A stretch of DNA of 64,000 nt from assembly GCF_024721265.1 (NCBI RefSeq), contig NZ_JAMXOC010000006.1, forward strand, positions 60,473 through 124,472. Reading direction: 5' to 3'. The position numbers and the translations under genes are program-made. Source of the DNA: Ohessyouella blattaphilus (GTDB taxonomy: Bacteria > Bacillota > Clostridia > Lachnospirales > Lachnospiraceae). The stretch's first letter is position 1; each line of letters begins with the position of its first letter. This document shows, piece after piece, positions 16,975 to 25,841 of the stretch. The notes beneath the pieces were generated by a model. It had not been told where the DNA came from. It made no database searches and saw only the letters and a program-made list of their open reading frames with translations.

Positions 16975-18570
16975 TTAAGCCCCCCCTTCTGTCCGAACAG
17001 CACTCATCGCTAAACCAAAGTCAGCATCTGGTGCATCTGGACTAAGAATTTTTGATAATCTACCGTCCGAAATAATGGCGATGCGATCGCAAATGCTACG
17101 TAACTCTACAAGTTCACTAGAAACCATAATAATAGTGAGTCCTTGCTCCTTACGAAGCTTCACCAAATGTTCCATAATTAATTTTTTCGCACCGATGTCA
17201 ATTCCCCTTGTCGGCTCCGAAACGATTAACAGCTTAGGATTTAAGGTGAGAGCCCCTGCTAGGCACACTTTCTGCTGATTCCCACCAGAGAGACTGCCCA
17301 CTTTCTGAAGGCTTCCAGTACAACGAATATCAAAGAGATTAATCATCTCCTGGGCATGACTGCGTACCCGCCTGCCATCTTTTAGCTTCATAAACGCATA
17401 ATTCTTTAAAAATTCTTTTTTTACCGTCATCGTATTGAATACAATATTGTCCTCAATCGATTCATCTAATAAAAGGCCAACACCTCGGCGGTCTTCTGAA
17501 ACGAAGGCCACTTCTTTATGCAAGGCGTCACCAAGTTTTCCAAAATTAATCTGACTGCCAAAAATAGTAACGGTTCCCGTCGCTGGAAATAGTCCCATAA
17601 TGCCGTTCGGTATTCCGATTTTACCTTGACCTGCTAGACCACCGATACCAAAAATTTCTCCTTGGCGAATATCTAGGTCAACGCCCTTTACTTTCTCACC
17701 TGGCATATCCACGCGAAAATCACGAATCTCTACCGCCACCGGGGCACTCTCTAGCCCTTCTGGCTTCTCGTCATCGTCCACTAATTTTTCGATCTTACGA
17801 CCTACCATCAACTGGGCAATCTCTACTACATCCGTATCCTTAATCGCCTTCGTTTCGACCCATTCTCCATCTCGAAGAATCGTCATGGTATCCGCAACTT
17901 CCATAATTTCGTCCAGACGATGGGTAATAAAAATTATGGCAATCCCTTTTGCCGCAATCAGCTTCATTACACTTAACAGTCGCTGGGCTTCGCTTTCTGT
18001 AAGCACAGCCGTCGGCTCATCAAACACCAAAAGCTTGATATTCTTCTTATCAATCTCTCTGGCTATTTCCACAAATTGCATGTAACCCACGGGTAAGCCT
18101 GCCACTTTAACATGCCGATCAATATCCATACCAATGGCATCTAGGGCTTCTTGAGCTTCCCCTTCCATTTTTTCCCAGTCTAGGCGCTCTAGGCTTTTCC
18201 CAAAAACCTTGCTGGCTAGCCCAGGCTTCGTCAGCTCGCGACCGACTTTGATGTTCTCTGTTACCGTAAATCCTGGGATTAGCATAAATTCCTGGTGAAC
18301 CATGCCAATTCCCGCCTTCATCGCATCATTTGGCGATGTAAAGTTAACCTCTTGGCCATCAATTGTGACCTTCCCATCATAGCCCCCAGTGCTATGAATC
18401 ACCGACATCCCGAATAAAATATTCATGAGGGTGGATTTTCCAGCGCCATTCTCCCCGATTAGGGCATAAATTTCGCCTGGTTTCACGTTCAGTGAAACGT
18501 TCTTAAGGACAGCAGTTTCTCCATATTTCTTAGAGATGTTTTCCATTTGAAGTACATATTTGTCTTCCAC
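16975..18570 (-). CDS. sugar/nucleoside-type ABC importer ATP-binding protein (double domain)
   Basis: 531 residues containing two ABC domains. The first is complete (LIGENGAGKST, LPVGYMQFVEIAR, LLVFDEPTAVLT). The second has a degenerate Walker A (GGLAGQGKIGIP) but a good signature (LSGGNQQKVCLAG), the pattern of RbsA/YufO proteins. The start is GTG 18570 with AAAGGGGG upstream. A hairpin separates it from the binding-protein gene. Confidence 0.92.
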   Translation of the reverse strand: MEDKYVLQMENISKKYGETAVLKNVSLNVKPGEIYALIGENGAGKSTLMNILFGMSVIHSTGGYDGKVTIDGQEVNFTSPNDAMKAGIGMVHQEFMLIPGFTVTENIKVGRELTKPGLASKVFGKSLERLDWEKMEGEAQEALDAIGMDIDRHVKVAGLPVGYMQFVEIAREIDKKNIKLLVFDEPTAVLTESEAQRLLSVMKLIAAKGIAIIFITHRLDEIMEVADTMTILRDGEWVETKAIKDTDVVEIAQLMVGRKIEKLVDDDEKPEGLESAPVAVEIRDFRVDMPGEKVKGVDLDIRQGEIFGIGGLAGQGKIGIPNGIMGLFPATGTVTIFGSQINFGKLGDALHKEVAFVSEDRRGVGLLLDESIEDNIVFNTMTVKKEFLKNYAFMKLKDGRRVRSHAQEMINLFDIRCTGSLQKVGSLSGGNQQKVCLAGALTLNPKLLIVSEPTRGIDIGAKKLIMEHLVKLRKEQGLTIIMVSSELVELRSICDRIAIISDGRLSKILSPDAPDADFGLAMSAVRTEGGA

Positions 18571-18630
18571 TGCTTTCCCCCTTTCCTTTGCTTATACTGT
18601 TAGTTGCAAATGTTTATTCTATACTTACAA

Positions 18631-18660
18631 GTTGAAGCGGACGTCCTCGCCCGCTCCAAC
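18631..18660 (-). promoter_or_regulatory. intercistronic hairpin between binding protein and ATPase genes
   Basis: GTTGAAGCGG and CCGCTCCAAC form a 10-bp stem (one G-T pair) with a 10-base loop and no U-run. Such hairpins after a solute-binding-protein gene usually protect its mRNA end or lower downstream expression. Confidence 0.5.
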
Positions 18661-18693
18661 CTATAGACCTTATTTGATTTTTATCACTTGAAT

Positions 18694-19863
18694 TTAGAAG
18701 TTATAGAAATCACAAAGAATCATGTAGAAGTTATCAATTTCACCTTCATCGTCTGCATAAAGAGATAATGTCTCCTGAGCATTGTATTTCTTCGCAATCT
18801 TAGAAATTGAAGCGCGCATTTCGGCATCATCAAAGCTTCCATCCGTCTTACCTTCACAGAATTTCTGTGCGTAGTCAACACCAGCTTCCACCATCAGCAT
18901 GTTAACTGGTAATGGCCATGTACTCATGCGTCCTGTATTTCCAGCTTCTTCAACCTTCGTTGTGATTTGATCAAGCATGTATTCTACGTCGCCTTCATGA
19001 CCAGCGGTCTCGATATTAAGCGCTGCTGGATATGCATGATATGGACTTGGACAACATTGTTGTGGGAAAATAGCTCCCATTTCCGCAATTGTTCTAATCA
19101 GTGGCTCTTGCATAGAACAGTTGGTTGAGAAGAACGCCGTATCTTTACCGTATTCTTCGATTTTACGAGGAACGTCTTCTAGGATAAACTGCTGAGCACC
19201 TGACGTACCAGCATCCCCTGTCGGGTCTGGAGCCGTTGCTTCTACGTAAGTAATCCCTTCTTTTTCACAGTTTTCTTTGAAAAGAGCGGTACGGGCAGCA
19301 ATTGTCTCGTAACCTAAGTGACGTGGGAATGAGTAATGTACAAAAGTGGTTGCACCCATTTCTTTTGCTTGCTCGATAACCGTAGTTCCCATACCAATCT
19401 CATCTACTAACATAACTACGTCAGCAGCGGCAGCAATCTCACGAGGAGCTTCAGCTGCAACACCACATACAAAAAGCATGTCCGGGCGAGTCTCTCTAGT
19501 CTTCTCGATAGCTGCGATTGCTCCTGGTACAGATTGTACGAAGACAATAGCCTTTACCTTCTCGTCAGAAGCCAAGTTTACAACTTGAGCAATCGTCGTC
19601 TCAACTTCATCGTTAAATTTATCTGGATAGGTTGCTGTAACAATTCTATCCTTTCCAAATTCTTCGATCATTTGCTGAGCTGCTTGGAATTCTTCTTCTC
19701 CCTGTGACACGGTACCAGTAATAATACCAATCTTGTAGTCATCAGTCACTTCCACTTGTTGCTCTTCGCCGTCATCTTCTGTCTCCGCTGGTGCAGCACT
19801 ACGACACCCCCACAGACCTAAAGTTAACGTCAGCACACAGAATAACGCAATTAACTTTTTCAT
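18694..19863 (-). CDS. DUF3798 substrate-binding lipoprotein
   Basis: 389 residues. A lipoprotein signal peptide ends at C20 (LGLWGC; the Trp is unusual for a lipobox). An acidic linker follows, then a type I periplasmic-binding-like fold beginning DDYKIGIITGTVSQGEEE. The protein matches the DUF3798 family, which is regularly encoded with this two-permease importer. The ligand is not known; the permeases suggest a sugar- or nucleoside-like compound. It is the first gene of the operon behind a good promoter. Confidence 0.85.
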   Translation of the reverse strand: MKKLIALFCVLTLTLGLWGCRSAAPAETEDDGEEQQVEVTDDYKIGIITGTVSQGEEEFQAAQQMIEEFGKDRIVTATYPDKFNDEVETTIAQVVNLASDEKVKAIVFVQSVPGAIAAIEKTRETRPDMLFVCGVAAEAPREIAAAADVVMLVDEIGMGTTVIEQAKEMGATTFVHYSFPRHLGYETIAARTALFKENCEKEGITYVEATAPDPTGDAGTSGAQQFILEDVPRKIEEYGKDTAFFSTNCSMQEPLIRTIAEMGAIFPQQCCPSPYHAYPAALNIETAGHEGDVEYMLDQITTKVEEAGNTGRMSTWPLPVNMLMVEAGVDYAQKFCEGKTDGSFDDAEMRASISKIAKKYNAQETLSLYADDEGEIDNFYMILCDFYNF

Positions 19864-19910
19864 AAAACAAAAATCCTCCCATTTCTATATTATTTATAGT
19901 TCCGCTTACA

Positions 19911-19939
19911 ATTATATCAAACCCCTGATAACTTAGCAA
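19911..19939 (-). promoter_or_regulatory. promoter of the DUF3798 importer operon
   Basis: TTGCTA (19939-19934), a 17-base spacer ending in TGA, and a perfect TATAAT (19916-19911), about 40 bases before the start. Confidence 0.78.
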
Positions 19940-19989
19940 CAAAATAAATCAATGAAAATACGTCAAGAAAGCCAGAGAAATCACCCTCC

Positions 19990-21423
19990 TTAGCGGCTGA
20001 TTTTTCTGACTTTTCCTTTTATCGTTTTATTCTGGAGTGCGGCAAATACCAACCCGCCCTTATCATTTAAGATTTCCACTTGGCTTTTACTGTCCCGAAT
20101 ATCAATAATTCCAATATCTTCCATACTCACTCCGGGAATACTACAAATAGCTCCCACTAAGTCACCTGCTCTCATCTTTGACCGGCGGCCACCTCCTATA
20201 CTTAAGCGGGTGATCCCCCTATTTAGAGCCTCGTGTTTCCCGGTCGTCGGGGTGGGTCGCTTTCGCTGCTCCTGCCAGAACGCCTTTTCTTGTTCTTTAG
20301 TGGGCTTCGGACGCTCTTCAAGCAACAGTGTTTTCTGCATATACCCTTCGACCATCGCCAGCATCTGGCGATCCTCCTGACCGATAAGGCTAATGGCCTT
20401 TCCTCTTTTCCCATTTCTACCCGTGCGGCCAATACGGTGCACGTAGGTTTCCCTACCCGTAGGGAAATCATAGTTGATTACATGGCTCATACCTTCAAGA
20501 TCAATCCCCCTCGCCGCCACATCAGTAGCAATTAGGTAACGAAAAGCCCCTCGCTTAAAAGCAGCCATATTTTTAAGTCTTTCTCTCTGTTCCATCTCTC
20601 CATGAATTAGGCCGCAGAAGATTCGCTTCCGCCGCATTTTTTGAAATAATACATTGACCATTTCTCGAGTCCCGCAAAAAATAATACAGTTTTTAGGCTT
20701 TTCAGTAATTAAAATATCTAGAAGTGCGAAAAATTTGTCCTCTTCGCTTACTAAGTAGCCAACTTCTTCTAGCAGCCTTTCCTCATCTTCTGTTACCTCC
20801 ACTTGGATGGCCTCATCCATATGGTCCTCCATAAGTTCCTTAATCTCTGGCTGTAAGGTCGCCGAAAACAAAGAGATTTGGCACCCCTTAGGAATTCTGG
20901 CGATTATTTCTTTCACTTCGTCAAGAAATCCCATGTCTAGCATTAGATCTGCTTCGTCTATCACCAGATGACTCACTTGATTAAGCTTCAAGGATTCTCT
21001 TCTTAAGTGATCCATCACTCGTCCCGGCGTTCCCACTACCACGTGTGTCTTTTGACGCAAAGTCTGGATCTGCTTATCAATGGGAAAGCCACCAAAGACA
21101 TCTGCTACCTTAATCCGTTTTTTTCGCCCAAGAGAAAACACCTCTTGCTGTACCTGAACCGTCAACTCTCTGGTCGGTTCTAAAATTAGCGCCTGAGGTA
21201 GATTTTCCTCCCAGCGTATTTTCTCACAGATGGGAATGGCAAAGGCAGCGGTCTTACCGCTGCCCGTCTGGGACTTTGCCACTATGTGTTTTCCATTTAA
21301 GAGGGGGAGCAACACTTCCTCTTGAATCTGGGTGGGTTGCTCGTACCCTAGTAGCGAAAGCGCTTCTAGCACCTCTTCCGATAAACCATATTGTTCAAAT
21401 TTGTTTCTTTCTAACTTTGTCAT
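19990..21423 (-). CDS. dbpA: DEAD-box RNA helicase, DbpA/YxiN-like
   Basis: 477 residues, close to Bacillus YxiN (479). Helicase motifs in order are AKSQTGSGKT (I), PTRELTVQ (Ia), VIDEADLML (II, DEAD), FSATL (III), and HRIGRTGRNGKRG (VI). The last 70 residues (ITRLSIGGGRRSKMRAGDL onward) form the DbpA RNA-binding domain that recognises 23S rRNA hairpin 92, so a role in 50S assembly is likely. Its ATG is joined to the activase stop (TAATG), which places it in the reductase operon. Confidence 0.9.
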   Translation of the reverse strand: MTKLERNKFEQYGLSEEVLEALSLLGYEQPTQIQEEVLLPLLNGKHIVAKSQTGSGKTAAFAIPICEKIRWEENLPQALILEPTRELTVQVQQEVFSLGRKKRIKVADVFGGFPIDKQIQTLRQKTHVVVGTPGRVMDHLRRESLKLNQVSHLVIDEADLMLDMGFLDEVKEIIARIPKGCQISLFSATLQPEIKELMEDHMDEAIQVEVTEDEERLLEEVGYLVSEEDKFFALLDILITEKPKNCIIFCGTREMVNVLFQKMRRKRIFCGLIHGEMEQRERLKNMAAFKRGAFRYLIATDVAARGIDLEGMSHVINYDFPTGRETYVHRIGRTGRNGKRGKAISLIGQEDRQMLAMVEGYMQKTLLLEERPKPTKEQEKAFWQEQRKRPTPTTGKHEALNRGITRLSIGGGRRSKMRAGDLVGAICSIPGVSMEDIGIIDIRDSKSQVEILNDKGGLVFAALQNKTIKGKVRKISR

Positions 21424-22193
21424 TATATACCTAACCGTTTCTTTTCCTTCGCTAAAAGGGCTGCTCCTAGTGCTCCCGCGTAGCGACCTTTTTCGGTGGC
21501 TTGCACCTTATGTTCTAACTTAGCGCCTAAGCACTGTACAAAATATTCGTTATCGCTTAACCCGCCCGTTAATATCACTTTTTCTGGCAATTGGGCACTT
21601 CTGACTAGTTGCGATACTTTACCGGCGACCGAATCCACAATACCTGCCGCGATATCTTCTCGTTTCTTCCCATTACCGATATGATTAATGATCTCCGACT
21701 CGGCAAAAACCGTACAAAGAGAGCTAATTGGCAAGACCTCTCCTCCTTCAGCTAAGGCAAACAGCTCTTCGAAAGTAATGCCTAAACGATTCGCCATCAC
21801 TTCTAAGAACTTTCCCGTGCCCGCGGAACACTTATCATTCATCACAAAATCTCCCACCACGCCATTTTCAATCACGATAAACTTCGTGTCTTGTCCGCCC
21901 ACATCGATAATCGCACAATCCGCACCTGCTAGTTCAAAGCCACCCCGACCATGACATGTAATTTCGGTAATAATGGCATCGGCGTAATCTACCGCCACGC
22001 GTCCATATCCGGTGGCCACCACCTTTGCTTTGCCCTCTGCAAGCGAAATAGCTGCCCCTTGAAGACGCTTTTTGATAAGGCCAGCTGTCTCCTTACTATT
22101 CCAACCGGTGGGAAGGACAAACGCTTCCTCCTTCTCTCCTAAGACCACTACTTTTGAGGCCGTGGAACCGATATCAATCCCTACATAATACAT
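21423..22193 (-). CDS. acyl-CoA dehydratase activase / double-cubane protein reductase ATPase
   Basis: 256 residues of the BadF/HgdC ATPase family. Visible motifs are GIDIGSTASKVV (phosphate 1), DVGGQDTKFI (phosphate 2), and the iron-sulfur cysteines in NDKCSAGTGKF and SSLCTVFAESE, which share a [4Fe-4S] cluster across a homodimer. It uses ATP to push low-potential electrons into its partner, encoded 18 bases upstream. Size and pairing fit YjiL and the DCCP reductase as well as HgdC. Confidence 0.9.
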   Translation of the reverse strand: MYYVGIDIGSTASKVVVLGEKEEAFVLPTGWNSKETAGLIKKRLQGAAISLAEGKAKVVATGYGRVAVDYADAIITEITCHGRGGFELAGADCAIIDVGGQDTKFIVIENGVVGDFVMNDKCSAGTGKFLEVMANRLGITFEELFALAEGGEVLPISSLCTVFAESEIINHIGNGKKREDIAAGIVDSVAGKVSQLVRSAQLPEKVILTGGLSDNEYFVQCLGAKLEHKVQATEKGRYAGALGAALLAKEKKRLGI

Positions 22194-22211
22194 TTTATTT
22201 TCTCCAGTTAC

Positions 22212-23363
22212 CTATAGCATCTCAATAAAGGCTGAAAGACGGGTATCTAATTGCCCCACATCCGCTGATGAATAATCTGTCTCCACGCTGATATAAGGAA
22301 TATTTTTTTCGTTTTTAACAAAATCTCTAACCTTACCACTCTCGACATTATATGTATGACAGGCTTGTAGAATCACCTCAACCACTCCCTCGACCTGATA
22401 CTCATCAATCAAACGACCAAGTAATTCGTAACGATGCGGATTAGGCGTCATTACCGAACAGCCAATCTCAAGATAGCGTTTTGCTAGCGCTAAATATACA
22501 TCTTCTTCCTCTTCATCTACTAACTTATCAATCGCCTTTGCTCCGGTACAATTCTCATACGTAACCACTACGGCGCCTCTATCTTCAATAATCTTGATGA
22601 CCTTTTCCGTGGCGCCACCGATTGGGCAACCAGTAATCAGAATCCGTGGTTTGCTCTTTCGTTCATTCCCTTTTGCTTCATCATCTTTTATCTGCTGGAC
22701 CACTTCATCAATCTCCGCCGGTATCTTGGCGCGGTCAAATTTGAAGGTGCTACCATATAAAACTTTAAATAAATCATGGCCACTAATCGGCGTAGGATCA
22801 CTCCGCATGACTTCATATAAACCGCGAAGGGCTCTTCTCGCCGCATTATTCGTCTTAATTGCGTCTCTAATGGCATCTTCTGTAATCTCTCTATTGAACA
22901 TCTTTTCCAAATATTCTTTAAAGCGAATCATTTCCTCGCGAAAGAGCTTAAGTCCCATCTCCGACTGACGATTCGGAAGCTCCATCACATACACCGGCTT
23001 AAAATCTGCCATGTATTCATACATCTTTTTCTTTCCGTCGCAAGTAGTCTCACCAACGACAAGGTCAGAAAAATAAAAATAGGGACACTTGTCCGTCTCA
23101 CCAAACCCATAGCTTGACTTAATCAAAGGACAGAGATTCTTTGGTAATGTCTTCTCCGCAGCGGCTACTGTTTCATCGGAAGTGGAGCAAAGACTAACTG
23201 TGGCTGCTCCCATTGCCATCACGATTTCTTGAGGGAAATACGTACAGTAAACCCCGATTACCGGAACCCCTTGATCTTTCAGCTCTTTTACTGCCAAAAA
23301 AGAATTCTTCCTTTGTTCGGCAAACTCCTCAAATACTTCTGGTAAATCTTTCACTAATTCCAT
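22212..23363 (-). CDS. 2-hydroxyacyl-CoA dehydratase D-type protein, possible double-cubane cluster protein
   Basis: 383 residues, single subunit of the HgdB/FldC/BcrC family. Cysteines likely to bind iron-sulfur clusters include C40, C59, C78, C93 and C108, with more in GCPIGGATEK, ENCTGAKAID and LQACHTYN. True dehydratases need two such subunits; only one is encoded here, with an activase. That matches E. coli YjiM/YjiL and the Carboxydothermus double-cubane cluster protein, an ATP-driven reductase of small molecules. No CoA-transferase or CoA-ligase gene is close. Substrate unknown. Confidence 0.85.
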   Translation of the reverse strand: MELVKDLPEVFEEFAEQRKNSFLAVKELKDQGVPVIGVYCTYFPQEIVMAMGAATVSLCSTSDETVAAAEKTLPKNLCPLIKSSYGFGETDKCPYFYFSDLVVGETTCDGKKKMYEYMADFKPVYVMELPNRQSEMGLKLFREEMIRFKEYLEKMFNREITEDAIRDAIKTNNAARRALRGLYEVMRSDPTPISGHDLFKVLYGSTFKFDRAKIPAEIDEVVQQIKDDEAKGNERKSKPRILITGCPIGGATEKVIKIIEDRGAVVVTYENCTGAKAIDKLVDEEEEDVYLALAKRYLEIGCSVMTPNPHRYELLGRLIDEYQVEGVVEVILQACHTYNVESGKVRDFVKNEKNIPYISVETDYSSADVGQLDTRLSAFIEML

Positions 23364-23482
23364 TTTATTCTTCTCCTTTTACCAACATGATACCTTCATA
23401 CTAACACCCTGTTTCTTTACAAGTAAAATCGGAAGAATCTATGATTGCACCTACCTATCAAGATTATCTATCTACTACTACA

Positions 23483-24259
23483 TTATTCAATTGTCGCCAT
23501 CTCCGCCAGACGCTCGAGATACCCTGCTAAGCGTTGCAATTCTGCGGGCGAAGTAACCTCTTTTCCCGAAAAATAATACGTAGTGGTTTGCTCTCTTTCT
23601 TTCCCTTCCTTTATCGTTAGCGCCCGTATAAGCTGTTTAATGGTTCCTTCATTGCCGTCAACGAAATGAATCCCCGGCGGCATAATATCTCGCAGAACAT
23701 CCTTAAACAGATTAAAGTGAGTACATCCAAGGACTAACGAGCCGTACGCCGATAGGTCTAGACTGGCAAACTCTGTCCGCAAATACTCTCGTGCTCCTTC
23801 GCCATACTCACACCGCTCAGCAAAAGTAACTAACTTAGGAAGCGGCATCAAGTCGACTTGATGCTGCTTATCTACCCGTTCAATTAAGCCCTTCATCTTT
23901 TGGCCAACCACGGTAATTGGCGTCGCAATCGTCAAGACCTTATGTTCTCCGTATAGGTCAATAGCCTTTTTTACTGCCGGCTCCATGCCAATAATCGGAA
24001 AATCGTACTTCTCTCGCATTATTTTTATCGCTGCGGAAGTTGCTGTATTACATGCCACCACCACCGCCTGGGCCCCTTTATCTGCAAGAAACCGAATGGC
24101 GCGGTCGGTATATTCTATTATCTCTTCTTTTGACTTTGTTCCGTAAGGCACGTTCTCTTCATCAGCATAATAAAGAAATTCTGCCTGGGGAATCATCTTC
24201 ATGGCACAGTAAAGAACCGATAAGCCACCGATTCCCGAATCAAAAAAACCAAGTTTCAT
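23483..24259 (-). CDS. murI: glutamate racemase
   Basis: 258 residues from ATG 24259, preceded by GGAGGAGG at seven bases; a TTG two codons earlier is less likely. Both catalytic cysteines are present in VVACNTATSA and LVLGCTHFNLF, and the N-terminal GFFDSGIGGLSV is intact. It makes D-glutamate for peptidoglycan. A promoter lies inside the terminator of the upstream arsenic operon. Confidence 0.95.
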   Translation of the reverse strand: MKLGFFDSGIGGLSVLYCAMKMIPQAEFLYYADEENVPYGTKSKEEIIEYTDRAIRFLADKGAQAVVVACNTATSAAIKIMREKYDFPIIGMEPAVKKAIDLYGEHKVLTIATPITVVGQKMKGLIERVDKQHQVDLMPLPKLVTFAERCEYGEGAREYLRTEFASLDLSAYGSLVLGCTHFNLFKDVLRDIMPPGIHFVDGNEGTIKQLIRALTIKEGKEREQTTTYYFSGKEVTSPAELQRLAGYLERLAEMATIE

Positions 24260-24282
24260 CTGCAATCCTCCTCCAAAAGTAA

Positions 24283-24311
24283 AGTGTATCAGAAAAGGAA
24301 AGGGCTAGCAA
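24283..24311 (-). promoter_or_regulatory. promoter of murI inside the ars terminator
   Basis: TTGCTA (24311-24306), a 17-base spacer ending in TGA, and TACACT (24288-24283). The -35 box lies in the 3' arm of the acr3 terminator hairpin. Confidence 0.5.
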
Positions 24312-24342
24312 CTCGCACGTATACTTTGCGATGTGCTAGCCC
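24302..24342 (-). terminator. terminator of the arsenic operon
   Basis: GGGCTAGCA (24302-24310) pairs with TGCTAGCCC (24334-24342), and TCGCA/TGCGA pairs inside. On the minus strand the stem is followed by a U-rich tract (TTTCCTTTTC). Confidence 0.65.
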
Positions 24343-24380
24343 GTATATTTTTACCGAAGGGACCTCTCCAAGTCGTAAAA

Positions 24381-25439
24381 TCATTGCATGCGTTCTTGTG
24401 GAAACCATCCTTTTGTTTTATTAGCAATTCTAACAAGGGTTAGCATAACAGGAACCTCAACCAGTACACCAACGATTGTTGCAAGTGCTACTGGACTTTG
24501 TGTTCCGAAAAGCGCAATAGCAACCGCCACTGATAATTCAAAGAAATTTGATGCCCCAATCATTCCTGCAGGAGCAGCAATAGAAAACGGTAGTTTTAAT
24601 ACTTTACACGTCATGTAAGCGATAAAGAAAATCAGAAATGTTTGAATGATTAACGGTATTGCAATCAATATAATGTGTAAAGGATTTTGCAAAATAACAT
24701 TGCCTTGAAAAGAGAAAATTATAATAAGTGTCAGTAAAAGCCCGGCAACCGTTATGTTACTGAACTTTGGAATAAACTGATTTTGAAAGTAGTCTAAGCC
24801 GCGTTTTTTCACCAAAACTATCCGGGTGATAACTCCCGCCGCAAGTGGAATAACCACGAATAAAACAACGGACAATATCAGTGTATCCCACGGAATAGAA
24901 ACACCGCTAATACCAAGTAGGAACTTCACAATCGGCACGAAGGCAACTAATATTATCAGGTCATTTGTAGCAACTTGAACGACGGTATATGCTGGATCGC
25001 CTTTTGTTAAGTGACTCCATACAAAGACCATTGCCGTACAAGGAGCTGCCCCAAGCAAAACTGCACCTGCAAGGTAATCTTTTGCCAAATCCGCAGGAAT
25101 TAGGGCATTAAAAACGATATAAAAGAAGAAGTAGGCAATGCCAAACATGGTAAACGGCTTAATAAGCCAGTTCGTAATCCACGTGACAAATAAGCCTTTT
25201 GGATTTTTCCCTACGTTCTTTACACTTTGAAAATCTACTTTTAACATCATCGGATATATCATTACCCATATCAAGACGGCAAGTGGGATAGAGACATTTG
25301 CATATTCAAATCTACCTAAAAATGCTGGAACAGACGGTAAAAATTTTCCAATCAGCACCCCTATTGCCATACAGAGTATTACCCATATCGTCAAATACCT
25401 CTCAAAAAAACCAATCCCGGCAGACTTACTCTTTACCAT
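24381..25439 (-). CDS. acr3: arsenite efflux transporter, Acr3 family
   Basis: 352 residues from ATG 25439, which has GGAGG nine bases upstream; an earlier in-frame start has none. About ten membrane helices. The essential cysteine of helix 4 is present in AAPCTAMVFVWSHL, and AAPAGMIGASNFFELSVA is the matching helix 9 motif. It exports arsenite (and antimonite) using the proton gradient. Last gene of the ars operon. Its codons are more A/T-rich at third positions than those of flanking housekeeping genes, consistent with transfer. Confidence 0.95.
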   Translation of the reverse strand: MVKSKSAGIGFFERYLTIWVILCMAIGVLIGKFLPSVPAFLGRFEYANVSIPLAVLIWVMIYPMMLKVDFQSVKNVGKNPKGLFVTWITNWLIKPFTMFGIAYFFFYIVFNALIPADLAKDYLAGAVLLGAAPCTAMVFVWSHLTKGDPAYTVVQVATNDLIILVAFVPIVKFLLGISGVSIPWDTLILSVVLFVVIPLAAGVITRIVLVKKRGLDYFQNQFIPKFSNITVAGLLLTLIIIFSFQGNVILQNPLHIILIAIPLIIQTFLIFFIAYMTCKVLKLPFSIAAPAGMIGASNFFELSVAVAIALFGTQSPVALATIVGVLVEVPVMLTLVRIANKTKGWFPQERMQ

Positions 25440-25467
25440 GTAATTTAACCTCCATTTCATAAATTCG

Positions 25468-25504
25468 CGTAGTCGCACAATGGCACTAGCATTGTGCGAC
25501 TACG
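25468..25504 (-). promoter_or_regulatory. intercistronic hairpin before acr3
   Basis: A perfect 15-bp stem (CGTAGTCGCACAATG and its complement) with a 7-base loop, no U-run, lying between the thioredoxin-like gene stop and the acr3 ribosome site. Probably an mRNA stability or attenuation element. Confidence 0.5.
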
Positions 25505-25506
25505 TC

Positions 25507-25773
25507 TTATTTGTTGCTTTGTAATAGCTTTACGACTTCGCCCGCTTTTAATACTTTTCCATACGACAGAACCTTGTCGTTATATACAAGGGCCGGTGTA
25601 GTCATAACACCATAGGCTGCAATTTCCGCAAAATCTGTAACGTGGTCAATTGGTATATCCATTCCGAGCTGTTCAAGTGCACTCTTTGTGTTAGCTTCAA
25701 GTTCATTGCATTTTTTACAACCGGAACCAAGTATTTTGATTGTTGCTTGTTCTTTCTTTCCCAATAACGTCAT
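25507..25773 (-). CDS. thioredoxin-like small redox-active disulfide protein
   Basis: 88 residues from ATG 25773 (GGAGG eight bases upstream). A thioredoxin fold with CKKC near the N-terminus (LGSGCKKCNELE) and the cis-proline loop VMTTPALVYN. It belongs to the short MTH895/TM0996-type group. Such genes are common in ars operons with DUF318 permeases and may pass thiols or metalloid. No arsenate reductase (ArsC) gene is present, so this protein may supply reducing power instead; that is inference. Confidence 0.88.
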   Translation of the reverse strand: MTLLGKKEQATIKILGSGCKKCNELEANTKSALEQLGMDIPIDHVTDFAEIAAYGVMTTPALVYNDKVLSYGKVLKAGEVVKLLQSNK

Positions 25774-25841
25774 AATAATATCCTCCATTCATATGTTTGA
25801 AACCTAATAGAACTTTCATCTCTACTCTTTGTCACTTCCTC

